Numbered from the stretch's first letter, positions 32,691-42,460 are shown. The stretch: DNA of 64,000 nt from CAVVEC01 sp963770485 (GCA_963770485.1 CAVYPX010000016.1:620001-684000), one strand, 5' to 3'. Made by a program: numbers and translations. The notes: a model not told the origin generated them from the letters alone.

Positions 32691-33224
32691 CTACAAGTAC
32701 TTACCCACCAGCGAGGCGCAACTCTCCACAAACTGGCGCTCCGTTGGATCGAATGTATCCTTGAAATAACTATTGATATCGAGCTCACCCGCCACGCGAT
32801 TCAGGACCAGCGGACTCTGAACCAGGAGGTTCTGCGCCCAAGGGTTCTGAACGAACACTGGCGCAATGATCTCTGATTTGGTGTGCTCGGATCCCATGAG
32901 ATATCGCGGATCGGTAGACACGTCGTTCACGACGATGGTCTTGCCGGTGGTGGCGGCTGCGCCGCACAATCCCTGGCTCAGAGAAATCCGAGTGTGCGGG
33001 GCAAAGGCGCCAGAATAGGGGCCGAGCACAAGAACATTTGGATCTTTCTTGTCGATCAGGTAAAACCCCACCCAGTTGTAGCGCACCAACTGCTCGTGCA
33101 AACGGTCAGAGATGTGTTGCATCAGGGCCGCCGCTGTGGCCCCGGAGCGGGCAAAGGCTTCGAAATCTGCCAGCAGTTGCCCGCGCTGATTCAGGTTCGC
33201 GCTGGATGGCACGGGCTTGGGCAT
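32691..33224 (-). CDS. GAF-domain protein
   Basis: 178 aa, almost entirely one GAF domain: 'LLADFEAFARSGATAAALMQHISDRLHEQL', 'YNWVGFYLIDKKDPNVLVLGPYSG', 'ISLSQGLCGAAATTGKTIVVNDVSTDPRY' and 'IIAPVFVQN...GELDINSYFKDTFDPTERQF'. The layout is like free methionine-R-sulfoxide reductases (YebR/fRMsr), but only one Cys (in GLCGAA) aligns with their catalytic set, so catalysis is doubtful. A small-molecule sensor is an alternative. Confidence 0.85.
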   Translation of the reverse strand: MPKPVPSSANLNQRGQLLADFEAFARSGATAAALMQHISDRLHEQLVRYNWVGFYLIDKKDPNVLVLGPYSGAFAPHTRISLSQGLCGAAATTGKTIVVNDVSTDPRYLMGSEHTKSEIIAPVFVQNPWAQNLLVQSPLVLNRVAGELDINSYFKDTFDPTERQFVESCASLVGKYL

Positions 33225-33373
33225 GTACGCGTTAAGAATAAAGTCTCGAACCGTGCGGCGTATTGATGCCGTTGGTTCAGTGGCTAGTGGGCGGCGGGCG
33301 GTTGCTCGAAGCCAGCCCCGACGGTATCCATCACCGGCGGGCCAGCGTGCTTCACGTCACACTGGGAGACCCA

Positions 33374-35002
33374 CTATTGACTGGTCGCGTTCTTCGAAGC
33401 GACCAACAATTTCTTACGAGCCGCCACAAGCTCGGGACGCTCGTCACCCACAGCGCTGTCGGTTAGTTGTTGAAAGTAGCGGCTGGCGGCGGTTGCATTC
33501 CCTGAGGCTTCGGCAGCGCTGGCGGCGCCATATAAAGCGTTAAAGCGATTGGGAGCGATCTTGAGAACAGCTTCATACTCCACGAGCGCTTCCTGCGGTC
33601 GATCCTGCTTGCGCAGCAACTCCGCGAGCATCTCTCGCGCGGGAATTACGGCCCCGGGCGTGACCGCGTTCTTATCCATGCTTTCTTCCAAATCCGCGGC
33701 TGAGCGCATGGTGGCAACGGCGTCGGTAGTTTTGCCAGCCTGGTCCGCGATCCAAGCCGCAACTTCGCGTCGCTGCACCTCTACCTGATTCGACCAATAT
33801 GAGTTGTCCTGTTTCGCAATGGCATCGCGAAGGGAGGCCAGCGTCTGTTCAGCCTGGGCCGCGCGATCCAGATTCCCCGAGCGCGCGCTGCCAATGCCGA
33901 TGGCCATCCAGGTGATGGCCTGCGCCCACGCCACTCCTTCCCGTCTCACTTGCAGTTCGCTGGCCTCCTGCCAGTGGCCGAGCTCGAGGCCGTAACGCGC
34001 CGGGATGGCCGCCGCCGCGTAGGCATTGGTAAGGGTGACCCCGGCAACAGGGGGCAGGGAACTGACCTCATCGAGCACAGCCTTGGCCTGCTTCACCCGT
34101 CCGCTCTGCAGGCAGGCGTATTCCAGATAATCCAGCGCGTGGAGGCGCTGGTCGCGCGCTTCGCCATTCTGGGAAGTGCTCTCCGCTTGAGCAGCCAATT
34201 GCGCGGACTTCACGTTGGAAGCGATTGATTCATCCCACGATCCCACGCGGGTGAAGATGTGCGAAGGCATGTGATTGGCGTGGGCCGAGGCGGGCGCAAT
34301 TTTCGCATAGGCGCGGGCTGCGTTCACACCTTGCGGGGCCAGTAGCGGGTTGTCGTAACAATGAATGAGGTAGTGAGCGACGCCGGGATGGTGAGGCTGC
34401 TGGGCGAAAAGTGGTTCGAGAATCTCGCCACACTTGCGCTGGTTGGCGTACGTCTTGTCAGTTTTCGGAGCGGTAATGGCCAAAGTGAGGGCGTGAAAAA
34501 TAGCGGCCTCGCTGTCATCCGGGTAAGCAGCCTGCAGCGCAGCCATCTTCTGCTCGAAAGCTCCGGCGTGCGCGTATTTGTCCTTCCCGTCGTCGCGATA
34601 GATTTCTGCCAGCGCTTCGATGTAGGCCTTTTCGCGGGGGGTGGTTTTGGAATTCGAGGCAGCCAGGGCTTGCGCGTTGCGCATAGCCGCGCGACCGGCA
34701 GCCATGTCGCCGTTGTCCCAGAGTCCGTGATAGTGAGACATCGCGATTCCCCACTCGGCCATAGCACAATCTGAATCCTGGCTGAGGATATCCGAAAAGG
34801 TCTGGCGGGTCTGTTCGTACTGGAAGGAATGCAACAGCGCGATCGCACGATTAAAGTTGGCTGCGACCGCCGGTGCGCAGGAAGTAACAAAGTGAACGGA
34901 TCCAACCTCCTGTTCCGTCAAATCGTGATGATGTCCTTCATCACCCCAGGCGGGAGTCAGTAGGATCGCCGCCAGGAAAGTCACAATCATCGGGAGACGC
35001 AT
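33374..35002 (-). CDS. Secreted tetratricopeptide-repeat protein
   Basis: 542 aa from the ATG at 35002 (MRLPMIVTFLAAILLTPAWG), which gives a signal peptide; the upstream extension to 35104 is not convincing. Following a His/Asp-rich start ('DEGHHHDLTEQEVGSVHF'), TPR-like helices continue to the end ('FNRAIALLHSFQYEQTRQTF', 'ALVEYEAVLKIAPNRFNALYGAASAAEASGN'). The block 'HHPGVAHYLIHCYDNPLLA...ASAHANHMPSHIFTRVG' is characteristic of a conserved family of unknown function found in many phyla. Probably periplasmic. Confidence 0.85.
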   Translation of the reverse strand: MRLPMIVTFLAAILLTPAWGDEGHHHDLTEQEVGSVHFVTSCAPAVAANFNRAIALLHSFQYEQTRQTFSDILSQDSDCAMAEWGIAMSHYHGLWDNGDMAAGRAAMRNAQALAASNSKTTPREKAYIEALAEIYRDDGKDKYAHAGAFEQKMAALQAAYPDDSEAAIFHALTLAITAPKTDKTYANQRKCGEILEPLFAQQPHHPGVAHYLIHCYDNPLLAPQGVNAARAYAKIAPASAHANHMPSHIFTRVGSWDESIASNVKSAQLAAQAESTSQNGEARDQRLHALDYLEYACLQSGRVKQAKAVLDEVSSLPPVAGVTLTNAYAAAAIPARYGLELGHWQEASELQVRREGVAWAQAITWMAIGIGSARSGNLDRAAQAEQTLASLRDAIAKQDNSYWSNQVEVQRREVAAWIADQAGKTTDAVATMRSAADLEESMDKNAVTPGAVIPAREMLAELLRKQDRPQEALVEYEAVLKIAPNRFNALYGAASAAEASGNATAASRYFQQLTDSAVGDERPELVAARKKLLVASKNATSQ

Positions 35003-35100
35003 ACGGCACCTCTGCAAATATCGTGGAATTGTACCGCAGTTTGAACTGTGTACGGGCGCGCCGCTTGGACAGGCAAGTCGCCCATACCCACGAGAGCAGG

Positions 35101-35142
35101 GCAAGAAAAAGCCGCGATCGGGAATCGCGGCCTTTTTCTTGC
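35101..35142 (-). terminator. Strong bidirectional-type terminator
   Basis: GCAAGAAAAAGCCGCGAT and ATCGCGGCCTTTTTCTTGC form a long stem with a 5-nt loop and A/T tracts on both sides. It lies 20 bp downstream of the 78-aa gene on the minus strand, which it should terminate. Confidence 0.8.
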
Positions 35143-35162
35143 TGGCGATCGGCGTTCTAGAC

Positions 35163-35399
35163 TTATGCAGCTTCCTTGGAAGCCAGCGAGTGCGAATACT
35201 GACGCACTCGCGAAGGTGAGTCGATGATTCTCATCTCCTGCCAGTCGTAAGGCAGTTCCGTACCACAATCCAGACACACGACATAGGTTCCGGTGAGGGA
35301 AGCCGCCTTGGCACGGCGGGAACCGGCGCGAACGGTGATCGGAAAGCTGTAATGGTTGTGCCAACAACCGAAAAAAGTGTCAAACAATTTCCCTAACAT
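35163..35399 (-). CDS. Small protein with a CxxC pair, unknown function
   Basis: 78 aa: 'MLGKLFDTFFGCWHNHYSFPITVRAGSRR' then 'TGTYVVCLDCGTELPYDWQEMRII'. The CxxC near residue 42-45 followed by a Gly-Thr turn and the Cys/His pair near the start (CWHNH) could bind a metal. It has its own terminator. Short proteins of this type are common in Acidobacteriota; function unknown. Confidence 0.7.
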   Translation of the reverse strand: MLGKLFDTFFGCWHNHYSFPITVRAGSRRAKAASLTGTYVVCLDCGTELPYDWQEMRIIDSPSRVRQYSHSLASKEAA

Positions 35400-35626
35400 C
35401 TTTCGACCTCCCCAGAAACCCGGTCCATCAAGTTGATCTCACTTTTCCCAACCTCAGTACCAATCGCACCGGTTAGTTAGATTCAGCTCTGACGCAAAAG
35501 GTTCCTCAACTCTCCATAGTGACAAACCCGGCACAAGTGTTACAGTTTCGGCTCTCTGCGGAAGATACTAAGGAATAAGGGATTACGGGCGGAAGCGGAA
35601 TAAGATCAGAGAAGCGGGCACTCTGG

Positions 35627-35884
35627 CTAAGCCCGCTCCGGACCGGCCTTTTTTCGCGACTGGCACTTGGACACGATGGCGGAACGAAGGCGGCTACGAA
35701 GGTCTTCTGGCAGCTCGTAAAGCCGCGAGTCGCGATAAATCTCAATGGTCTTCTTGGTGGTATCGCAGACCACGTAGCAATTGTGGCACCAGGCGAGATG
35801 ATCTTCCAGTTCAGCCTTTGTGCGGTCGTCAATGACCCCGTCGAGATAATTGGTTAGCTCTTGCAGAAATTCAGAGCACTTCAC
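35627..35884 (-). CDS. Zinc-finger anti-sigma factor (ZAS)
   Basis: 85 aa, GTG start overlapping the sigma gene stop by 4 bp (GTGA). 'CSEFLQELTNYLDGVIDDRTKAELEDHLAWCHNCYVVC' contains the HxxxCxxC zinc-binding signature of anti-sigma factors. No membrane segment follows, so it should be cytoplasmic and hold the co-transcribed ECF sigma factor. The zinc site could sense redox or thiol stress, as in RsrA-like proteins. Confidence 0.92.
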   Translation of the reverse strand: MKCSEFLQELTNYLDGVIDDRTKAELEDHLAWCHNCYVVCDTTKKTIEIYRDSRLYELPEDLRSRLRSAIVSKCQSRKKAGPERA

Positions 35885-36537
35885 TGGTTGCCATCTCCGC
35901 TCTCATGTTTCAGTTTCCCATCCGTGCTTTCGCGCCGCTGAAAGTAGCGGCTGAGCCGTTCTCGCAATTGAAGCCGGGCACGCAACAAACGTGACTTGAC
36001 TGCCGGAATGCTGAGATCCAGCGCCTCGGCTGTTTCTTCCGTTGACAGACCTTCTACGTCACGCAAGACAAATACAGTCCGGAAACTCGCGGGCAGACCC
36101 TGTATGGTACGAGTCAAAATGTCCCGCAACTCCGCCTGGCTGTACTGCTGCTCGGGGTTCGGGCTCCAATCCGCGACTTCGCGCGGAAGCGAGTCTTCCT
36201 CGGTCTTGACCTCTTCGTCCAGCGAAACGGTGCGCTCGGGCCGGCGCCGGCGCAACTTCATCAGCGCTTCGTTGACCGCGATCCGCACCAGCCAGGTATA
36301 AAATTTCGACTGGCCCTGAAACTGATTTAGATTTCCATAAGCCTTGAGGAACGCTTCCTGCACCACGTCTTCCGCGTCTTCGCGATTTTGCGTGATGTGT
36401 TGCGCGATGCGGAAGACGTTGCGGTCGTAACGCCGGACCAATTCCTCAAAGGCTTCAACGTCGCCGCCTTTGGCCGCCTGAACCAGCGCCAGTTCATCAC
36501 TGACCGGTTCACTTACTCTTGGTTGGATGGTGCTCAT
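35881..36537 (-). CDS. ECF (RpoE-like) RNA polymerase sigma factor
   Basis: 218 aa. Region 2: 'FEELVRRYDRNVFRIAQHIT' and 'DAEDVVQEAFLKAYGNLNQF', then 'FYTWLVRIAVNEALMKLRRRR'. An acidic linker follows (about 115-145), then region 4: 'LPASFRTVFVLRDVEGLSTEETAEALDLSIPAVKSRLLRARLQLRE'. It is coupled with the downstream zinc anti-sigma factor. The targets are unknown. Confidence 0.95.
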   Translation of the reverse strand: MSTIQPRVSEPVSDELALVQAAKGGDVEAFEELVRRYDRNVFRIAQHITQNREDAEDVVQEAFLKAYGNLNQFQGQSKFYTWLVRIAVNEALMKLRRRRPERTVSLDEEVKTEEDSLPREVADWSPNPEQQYSQAELRDILTRTIQGLPASFRTVFVLRDVEGLSTEETAEALDLSIPAVKSRLLRARLQLRERLSRYFQRRESTDGKLKHESGDGNQ

Positions 36538-36720
36538 TGTTCATCCGATGCAACAATTTTCACGTTAAGCGGCGCCGACCGACGGGATAATTCCTTTCGT
36601 AACCTCGCAGATCGTATAGGGATTCTACCAGTTTTGCCGGGAAAGGGTTCTACCGCGCGGCGCAATGCCGCCGGAAGCAGCCACCGCAGGGCAGTTCGGT
36701 GAAATGGTAAGGCGGAGAGC

Positions 36721-36754
36721 GGCCGCCCCGAGTCGCAGCGCGAATGGGGCGGCC
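36721..36754. terminator. Stem-loop downstream of the third GloVer gene
   Basis: GGCCGCCCC and GGGGCGGCC (9 bp, perfect) flank a 16-nt loop, 16 bp beyond the end of the GloVer gene. There is no T-tract, so it may be a terminator of weak type or an mRNA-stabilising hairpin. Confidence 0.45.
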
Positions 36755-36769
36755 TGAAAATCAGCTGTC

Positions 36770-38020
36770 TTAGGGCGTGTACTCATACACGGTACCGCAA
36801 CCGTATGAGCATAGGCTGTCATCGCCGCCTTGAACGGTCACGCCATAGATATTGCCGGCCTGGTCGAAGGTCAACCCAGACAGGGGAAGTCCGCCGTCCG
36901 TTCCTCCCGTAAAGGCGTAAAGGACGGTTTGCTTCCACCCGCTCTTTGTGGGCGTGAGCTCGAAAAGAACGCCATTCTTGGAAGCACCAGCTTGATCGGT
37001 GGCGCCATAGAGAATGCGACCCTTGCCGAAGATCACGTTCACGTAAGGATTCGCCCCATCGTCGCCGCCGGTGAACGTGTAGAGAACCTTCTCTTTCCAG
37101 GTTCCTTTCGAGTGGATCAATTCAAAAACCACCCCATCACCGTTTGCGTTGCCGCCGGCGAAGGTGGTGCCATAGAGGTTTCCTGCTTTGTCGAGAATCA
37201 CGCTCTCATAGGGCTGTCCACCGTCCTTGCCTCCAGTGAAAGCGTACAAAACCTTCTCCTTCCATCCGGCCTTGGCGGGCGTGAGTGCGAAAACAGTTCC
37301 GCAGCCATTCCCCCCACAGCCGGTCCCGCCTCCTTCATACGATGCGCCGTAGAGGTTCCCGGCCTTGTCGAAGACCAGACTTTCGTTGGCCCAATTCGCG
37401 TCTTTTCCGCCAGCGAAGTCGTAGAGCGTTTTCTCTTTCCAGCCGCTCTTGGTGTAAGTGAGCTTGAAAACCGTGCCGGCATTGTGCGGACCACCGGCCT
37501 TCGTGGTGCCATACAGGTTTCCGGCTTTGTCAAACGTCAGGTGGCCCAGGTATGGATACATGCCGTCGGTGGCGCCGGTGAAGCTGTAGATGATTTGTTC
37601 GGTCCAGCCGCCGCCTGAGGGGATGAGTTCAAAGACAGTGCCATCGTTCGATGCGCCACCACCGACCGTAGTTCCATAGAGATTGCCTGCTTTGTCGATG
37701 ACCAGGCCGGCCTCTGGCTGGGTTCCATCGCCGGTCCCGCCAAAGGAATGAATCATGGTTTCGGTCCAGCCGCCACTTGAGGGCGTCAACTGGTACACGC
37801 TGCCGGCCCAGTAAGTAGTGCCACCGGCGAGAGTAGTGCCATAAAGATTACCGGCCTTATCGAAAATTGGCCGGCCGAAGGGGTTGGCTCCATCATTCGG
37901 ACCGCCCTGAAACGCATATAGGGCTTGTTCGCTCTGCGCCCATACAGCCGTCGCAAGGGTTAGGGTCACAAGAATCGCTGGGAAGATTAGAAAGACCATC
38001 CAAAATCCACGGCATTTCAT
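36770..38020 (-). CDS. GloVer-repeat secreted protein (copy 3)
   Basis: 416 aa from the ATG at 38020, which has GGAGG nine bases upstream and gives a signal peptide ('GFWMVFLIFPAILVTLTLAT', ending AVWAQ). About nine repeats with 'FDKAGNLYGTTLAGG', 'GTVFELIPSGGGWTEQIIYSFTGATDG' and similar units. This copy has the 'SGGGWTE/SGWKEKVLY' subtype of spacer, unlike copies 1, 2 and 5, and resembles copy 4. Only the last repeat is Cys-rich ('DSLCSYGCGTVYEYTP'). Confidence 0.92.
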   Translation of the reverse strand: MKCRGFWMVFLIFPAILVTLTLATAVWAQSEQALYAFQGGPNDGANPFGRPIFDKAGNLYGTTLAGGTTYWAGSVYQLTPSSGGWTETMIHSFGGTGDGTQPEAGLVIDKAGNLYGTTVGGGASNDGTVFELIPSGGGWTEQIIYSFTGATDGMYPYLGHLTFDKAGNLYGTTKAGGPHNAGTVFKLTYTKSGWKEKTLYDFAGGKDANWANESLVFDKAGNLYGASYEGGGTGCGGNGCGTVFALTPAKAGWKEKVLYAFTGGKDGGQPYESVILDKAGNLYGTTFAGGNANGDGVVFELIHSKGTWKEKVLYTFTGGDDGANPYVNVIFGKGRILYGATDQAGASKNGVLFELTPTKSGWKQTVLYAFTGGTDGGLPLSGLTFDQAGNIYGVTVQGGDDSLCSYGCGTVYEYTP

Positions 38021-38375
38021 GCCTTTGCCTCCAGGTGAATTATTTGTTTCTGCAAGCACAGAATCGGTTCGAGCATTGGGTTTGCGTAAATGGCAACGCG
38101 TACTCTAGCTGATCTCAGACCGGACGTCTGTGATAACGGAGCTATGCATAGACATGCATGATTGGGCTAAGTCTTTGCAGCCCCTTGGGACTCGCGTAAC
38201 TCTTCTGACATATCCGACTGCGCTGGATTTGGGGTAAATTCCAAGGTTAGGCATGGACCTCGGTAGAACAGGTACTTCGGTCACACGAGAACCCGGCCCA
38301 ATGGCCCTATAATCAGAAATTTGGAGGGGTAAACTGGGGAAAAGCCGCGTCCAGCGGCCAAGCAAGCGGACAACA
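38021..38375. other. Intergenic region between divergent genes
   Basis: 355 bp between a GloVer gene (minus) and the GAF-like gene (plus). TATAAT occurs at 38308-38313, about 60 bp upstream of the 38376 ATG, but without a convincing -35. GGAGG at 38323-38327 is too far from the ATG to be its ribosome binding site. No gene seen. Confidence 0.4.
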
Positions 38376-39494
38376 ATGGCGGAAAGAACCGGAATCGAAC
38401 AGATCGTCGAAAGAGCGGTCACCAACGTACTCGACAGCCAGCTTCCGCAATTGCGAGAGGCTTTGGTACAGCGGGTTCTGCAGGAAATTCAACCGCAACT
38501 GGGAACGTCCGGCAGTTCCGGAGAAAGCGGCGCCCCCGATCTGCTGACCGCAATCTCCGCCATCCATGCCGGGTCGACGCAAAAGGAAGTCTTGCGCGCG
38601 TTGCTGGACTGCATGGTTCGCTATAGCGGGCGGGCCGCGCTGTTCGTGATGAAATCGGGCGCGGCCACGGGATGGCAGGGTCGCGGCTTCGTCGATGATG
38701 CCGAGGTCAAGGATTTCCCGCTGGACGTAAGCAGTGGGGTGACAATCCGAGTGTTGGAATCGCGCACCGCGGTGTCCGCGGGCGCGTCGGAGATGGACGC
38801 GAAGTTCGTTTCCCAGTTTGGCGCGCCGGCCAAGGATCGTGTATTACTGCTGCCGCTTCACTTGAAGGATAAAGTTGCCGCTCTGGTTTATGCCGACGCA
38901 GGGACAGAAGCGGGCGGAAAAATGGACGCGGCCGCGCTGGAATTGCTGGTAGCGGTCACCAGCGCATGGCTCGAAGTGGCTTCGCTGCGAAAGCAAGCGT
39001 TGAAGGAAGGCACGGTCGAGGCGAGCGGCGAAAGGTTCGAAGCCCCCCCCGTGCAGACGGTCACGTCATTTTCCGATCCATTCGCCGGGCATGCGCCGAT
39101 CCACGCCGGAGCTCCCGCCGCAGTCCAGGAACCGGTGGCCGCCGCCGAGGTTGTGGTCGCACCTGCTGCCATGGCTGCCGCCGCTCCCGCTCCTGCTACT
39201 GATGCTTTCGCCCAGATGTCGGTGGAAGACGCGGATGTTCACCGCAAAGCGCAACGCTTTGCCCGGTTGCTGATGGACGAGATCAAGCTATACAACCAGG
39301 CCAAGGTCGCCGAGGGCCGCAAGAAGAAAGATCTGTACGACCGATTGAAGGAAGATATCGATAAGAGCCGGGCGACTTATCAGAAACGGTACGGCAACAC
39401 AGTTGCGGCCAGTGCAGATTACTTTGGCAACGAACTCATCCGCAGCCTGGCCGAAGATGACATCTCGCTCCTGGGTGAAAATTTCCGCCGGTAA
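38376..39494 (+). CDS. GAF-like domain protein of unknown function
   Basis: 372 aa. Coiled or amphipathic N-terminus (about 1-40), then a GAF-like region (about 50-205: 'ALLDCMVRYSGRAALFVMKSGAATGWQGRGF', 'DRVLLLPLHLKDKVAALVYAD'), a Pro/Ala-rich linker (about 225-275, 'PAAMAAAAPAPATDAF') and a conserved helical C-terminus ('AQRFARLLMDEIKLYNQAKVAEGRKKKDLYDRLKEDIDKSR'). Not membrane-bound. The lytic transglycosylase gene follows 16 bp later on the same strand, suggesting co-transcription. Specific role unknown. Confidence 0.75.
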   Translation: MAERTGIEQIVERAVTNVLDSQLPQLREALVQRVLQEIQPQLGTSGSSGESGAPDLLTAISAIHAGSTQKEVLRALLDCMVRYSGRAALFVMKSGAATGWQGRGFVDDAEVKDFPLDVSSGVTIRVLESRTAVSAGASEMDAKFVSQFGAPAKDRVLLLPLHLKDKVAALVYADAGTEAGGKMDAAALELLVAVTSAWLEVASLRKQALKEGTVEASGERFEAPPVQTVTSFSDPFAGHAPIHAGAPAAVQEPVAAAEVVVAPAAMAAAAPAPATDAFAQMSVEDADVHRKAQRFARLLMDEIKLYNQAKVAEGRKKKDLYDRLKEDIDKSRATYQKRYGNTVAASADYFGNELIRSLAEDDISLLGENFRR

Positions 39495-39510
39495 GAAAAA
39501 AAGAAGATAA

Positions 39511-41805
39511 TTGAAGAGAGTGGTAGTGCATCGCCATGCGGTTCTCGTTCTGCAAGTTTTCCTTCTGACCTTGGCATTCTTGTGCGGCGACATTAGTGGG
39601 GCCGTTCCTCCTGCGGCTGCCCAATCCTCAAGCCAGAAAACCGCCACGCACAGGAAGAGCAGTTCAGCCAGTAAGAAGCGCAAGCCGCCCTCTCCGCGCC
39701 TGCGGCGCATGCGCCAAGCCTTTGTGGCGTCTGCCAGTTTGAAGCCCATGGCGCGGCAGTTGCTGCAGGATCGCACCCCGGCCGCGTATGCGGGAGTGGA
39801 GGCCTACGCACGCCGTCATGGTAAGGAAGATGCGGGGGCACTGGCTTGGCTGGTCGTCGGGTATGCGCACATCGTCGATCACGACTACGCGAAAGCCATT
39901 GATCCTCTGAACCGGGCCAAGCCGCGGGCGGGCGATCTGGGCGATTACGCCAACTATTACCTGGGCACCGCCTATTATCAAACCGGACGGCTGGCCGAGG
40001 CGGTTGCCGCGCTTAGCGTGTTCGATAAGAGCTTTCCCGAGTCGCTGCTGACTCGCGATGTGCATGTGCTGTACGCCAACGCCCTGGTAGCGGATGGGCG
40101 AGCGCCGGAAGCCGTCGAAGTGCTGGAGGGCGATCGGGACCCGGTGCGGGCCGATCTCGAACTCGCGTTGGGACGGGCGTATGTGGCTGCCGAGCAACCG
40201 GCAAAGGCGTTGACCATCTTCCGCAACATGTACTTCACTATGCCGCTCAGCTGGGAAGCAGGCCAGGCTGACGTTGAGCTGAGAAAATTGCCCGTAACCC
40301 CGCAGACACAGCCACCCAGTCTCGCCGAACGCCGGACGCGGGCCGATCTTCTGGCCAAAGGGAAACAGTTCAGCGAGGCTGCGGATGAGTATCGCGAGCT
40401 GCTGAATCAAGTGAGCCCGGGCGAGCGTCCAGTGATCCAGATGGCGATGGCGGAGGCGCTGCGCCACGATGGCCGAAACAAGGAAGCCAAAAAAGCTCTG
40501 GAATCGATTCCCACCCCAACCCCTGATCTCAGCGCCGAGCGCCTGTTCAACCTGGGAGAGATCGCCCGAGCCTCGGATGATGACGATGGCTTCCTGCGAA
40601 TCCTCGAAGAGTTGCGGCAATCGGCTCCCACCAGCCCTTGGCTGGAGCAAGCGCTGCTTTCGGCGGGGAACATCTATCTGCTGCGGCGCGACTATGATCG
40701 GGCCATCGATTCATATCGCGAGCTGCAAGAGCGTTTCCCCAACGGCGGGCGCGCCTCCTATGCGCACTGGAAAGCGGCGTGGCTGAGCCTGCGCCAGGGC
40801 CGGAACGCTGAGGCCAAGAAGGAATTTGAAGATCAGATTGGATTGTACCCGGCATCGCCGGAGGTCCCGGCAGCACTCTACTGGCGAGCCCGGCTGGCTG
40901 AGGAAGACGGGGAGCCGGCCAAGGCGCGGGCCTATTATCAGAAGCTTTCGGAGCGATTCCGCAACTACTATTATGGCGATTTGGCCCGGCAGCAGCTTAA
41001 GAAACTGAAGAGCGAGAGCGATCCGGTGCACTACGCTTTGCTGGATCGCGTGCCAGCGATCGACACGGCTGTGAAAGTAACTGCGGACACGGTTCCTGCC
41101 GACAACTTGCGGGTGCAGAAGGCGCGGCTGCTGGAAAATGGCGCGCTCCTGGATTTTGCGGTCCGCGAACTGCGGGCGGCAGCGGAAGAGGACAAGGGAA
41201 ACTGGCTGGCGCCAGAAACTGCACGGCTCTACCAGGATGCGGGCCGCTACGACGCCGCGATTGAAGTCCTGAAGCGAGCTGCTCCAAATTATTTTGCGGT
41301 CGATTTGTCCAGCCTGCCCCGCTCCTATTGGGAAGCGCTTTTTCCCAAGCCTTATTGGCTTGATCTGAAAAGATTCTCGTCCAGCAACGCGCTGGACCCG
41401 TACTTGGTCGCATCCCTGATCCGGCAGGAGTCGGAGTTCAATCCCAACGCGGTTTCGCGCAAGAATGCAGTCGGGCTCATGCAATTACTGCCCAAAGTTG
41501 GCAAGACCGTCGCCAAGCAACAAAAGCTGAAGCGCTTTTCGACTACGCAACTGTTTACGCCGGGAATCAATCTGCAGCTCGGTACGCGCTACTTCCGCAC
41601 CATGGTCGATAAGTTCGGGGCCTTCGAGTACGCGCTGGCCGCCTACAACGCCGGCTCCGACCGAGTGCAGGACTGGCTGGGACAGGGCAAGTACCGTGAT
41701 CCGCAGGAATTCGTGGAATCCATCCCATTCACCGAAACCCGCGAATACGTGCAGGCAATTCTGCGCAATACCGACGTGTACCGGCAGTTGTACGGCGTAC
41801 CTTAG
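39511..41805 (+). CDS. slt: Soluble lytic murein transglycosylase, Slt70-like, with TPR-rich N-terminus
   Basis: 764 aa; a TTG start at 39511 is used, since a hydrophobic export segment follows ('AVLVLQVFLLTLAFLCGDIS'). Residues about 70-560 contain TPR-like alpha-superhelix repeats. The catalytic SLT domain (about 620-760) shows 'DPYLVASLIRQESEFNPNAVSRKNAVGLMQLLP', where the Glu in RQESEF is the catalytic acid, then 'LGTRYFRTMVDKFG' and 'ALAAYNAGSDRVQDW'. It cleaves the glycan strands of peptidoglycan in the periplasm to form 1,6-anhydro ends. It is linked to the GAF-like gene by a 16-bp gap. Confidence 0.93.
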   Translation: MKRVVVHRHAVLVLQVFLLTLAFLCGDISGAVPPAAAQSSSQKTATHRKSSSASKKRKPPSPRLRRMRQAFVASASLKPMARQLLQDRTPAAYAGVEAYARRHGKEDAGALAWLVVGYAHIVDHDYAKAIDPLNRAKPRAGDLGDYANYYLGTAYYQTGRLAEAVAALSVFDKSFPESLLTRDVHVLYANALVADGRAPEAVEVLEGDRDPVRADLELALGRAYVAAEQPAKALTIFRNMYFTMPLSWEAGQADVELRKLPVTPQTQPPSLAERRTRADLLAKGKQFSEAADEYRELLNQVSPGERPVIQMAMAEALRHDGRNKEAKKALESIPTPTPDLSAERLFNLGEIARASDDDDGFLRILEELRQSAPTSPWLEQALLSAGNIYLLRRDYDRAIDSYRELQERFPNGGRASYAHWKAAWLSLRQGRNAEAKKEFEDQIGLYPASPEVPAALYWRARLAEEDGEPAKARAYYQKLSERFRNYYYGDLARQQLKKLKSESDPVHYALLDRVPAIDTAVKVTADTVPADNLRVQKARLLENGALLDFAVRELRAAAEEDKGNWLAPETARLYQDAGRYDAAIEVLKRAAPNYFAVDLSSLPRSYWEALFPKPYWLDLKRFSSSNALDPYLVASLIRQESEFNPNAVSRKNAVGLMQLLPKVGKTVAKQQKLKRFSTTQLFTPGINLQLGTRYFRTMVDKFGAFEYALAAYNAGSDRVQDWLGQGKYRDPQEFVESIPFTETREYVQAILRNTDVYRQLYGVP

Positions 41806-41971
41806 GCTGCCTTCAAGGGAGGGACCTGTGCCCAGCGCAAAATCCACCTTCTTTCTCATCTTTTTACAACTTTTCATAATCTCCCGGTTCCTGCGCGCGT
41901 AGAATGAACCGGTTCGTCTCTTTTGGACAGAATCTGCTCTGGCCAGTAATCACAAAACTAAGGAGCTATGT

Positions 41972-42460
41972 ATGAAGAAAGCTAGTCAACCAGTTCCGCC
42001 GGGATTTCACACCGTAACTGCCTCGCTGATCGTTCGAAATGGCGCTGAAGCCATCGAATTCTATAAGAAGGCGTTGGGCGCCGAAGAAATCATGCGCATG
42101 GCCGGCCCCGACGGGAAGATCGGCCACGCCGAGTTGAAGATCGGCGATTCCATTGTTTTTGTGACTGATGAGAATCCCGGCATGGGTTGCAAGTCCCCGC
42201 AGACGTTGGGCGGCACCGCCAACAGCCTCTATCTCTACGTCGAGGATGTAGACACCGCCTTCCAACGAGCCATTGACGCCGGCGGCAAGGCGACCATGCC
42301 GGTAACCGACATGTTCTGGGGCGACCGGTTCGGAAACTTTGTCGATCCCTATGGCCACAACTGGGGCCTGAGCACGCATACCCAGGACTTGACCGAGGAG
42401 GAAATCGAAGAGGGAGCGAAGGCGTTCTACGCTCAAATGGCGCAGCGAAAATCGGCGTAG
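41972..42460 (+). CDS. VOC-superfamily protein, PhnB-like
   Basis: 162 aa with AAGGAG upstream of the ATG. 'FHTVTASLIVRNGAEAIEFYKKALGAEEIMRM', 'GHAELKIGDSIVFVTDE', 'YLYVEDVDTAFQRAIDAGGKATMPVTDMFWGDRFGNFVDPYGHNWGLSTHTQD'. This is the classical VOC repeat pair; the C-terminal DPYGHNW is very typical of PhnB-like proteins, whose reaction is not established. It is a monocistronic-looking gene, convergent with lspA. Confidence 0.92.
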   Translation: MKKASQPVPPGFHTVTASLIVRNGAEAIEFYKKALGAEEIMRMAGPDGKIGHAELKIGDSIVFVTDENPGMGCKSPQTLGGTANSLYLYVEDVDTAFQRAIDAGGKATMPVTDMFWGDRFGNFVDPYGHNWGLSTHTQDLTEEEIEEGAKAFYAQMAQRKSA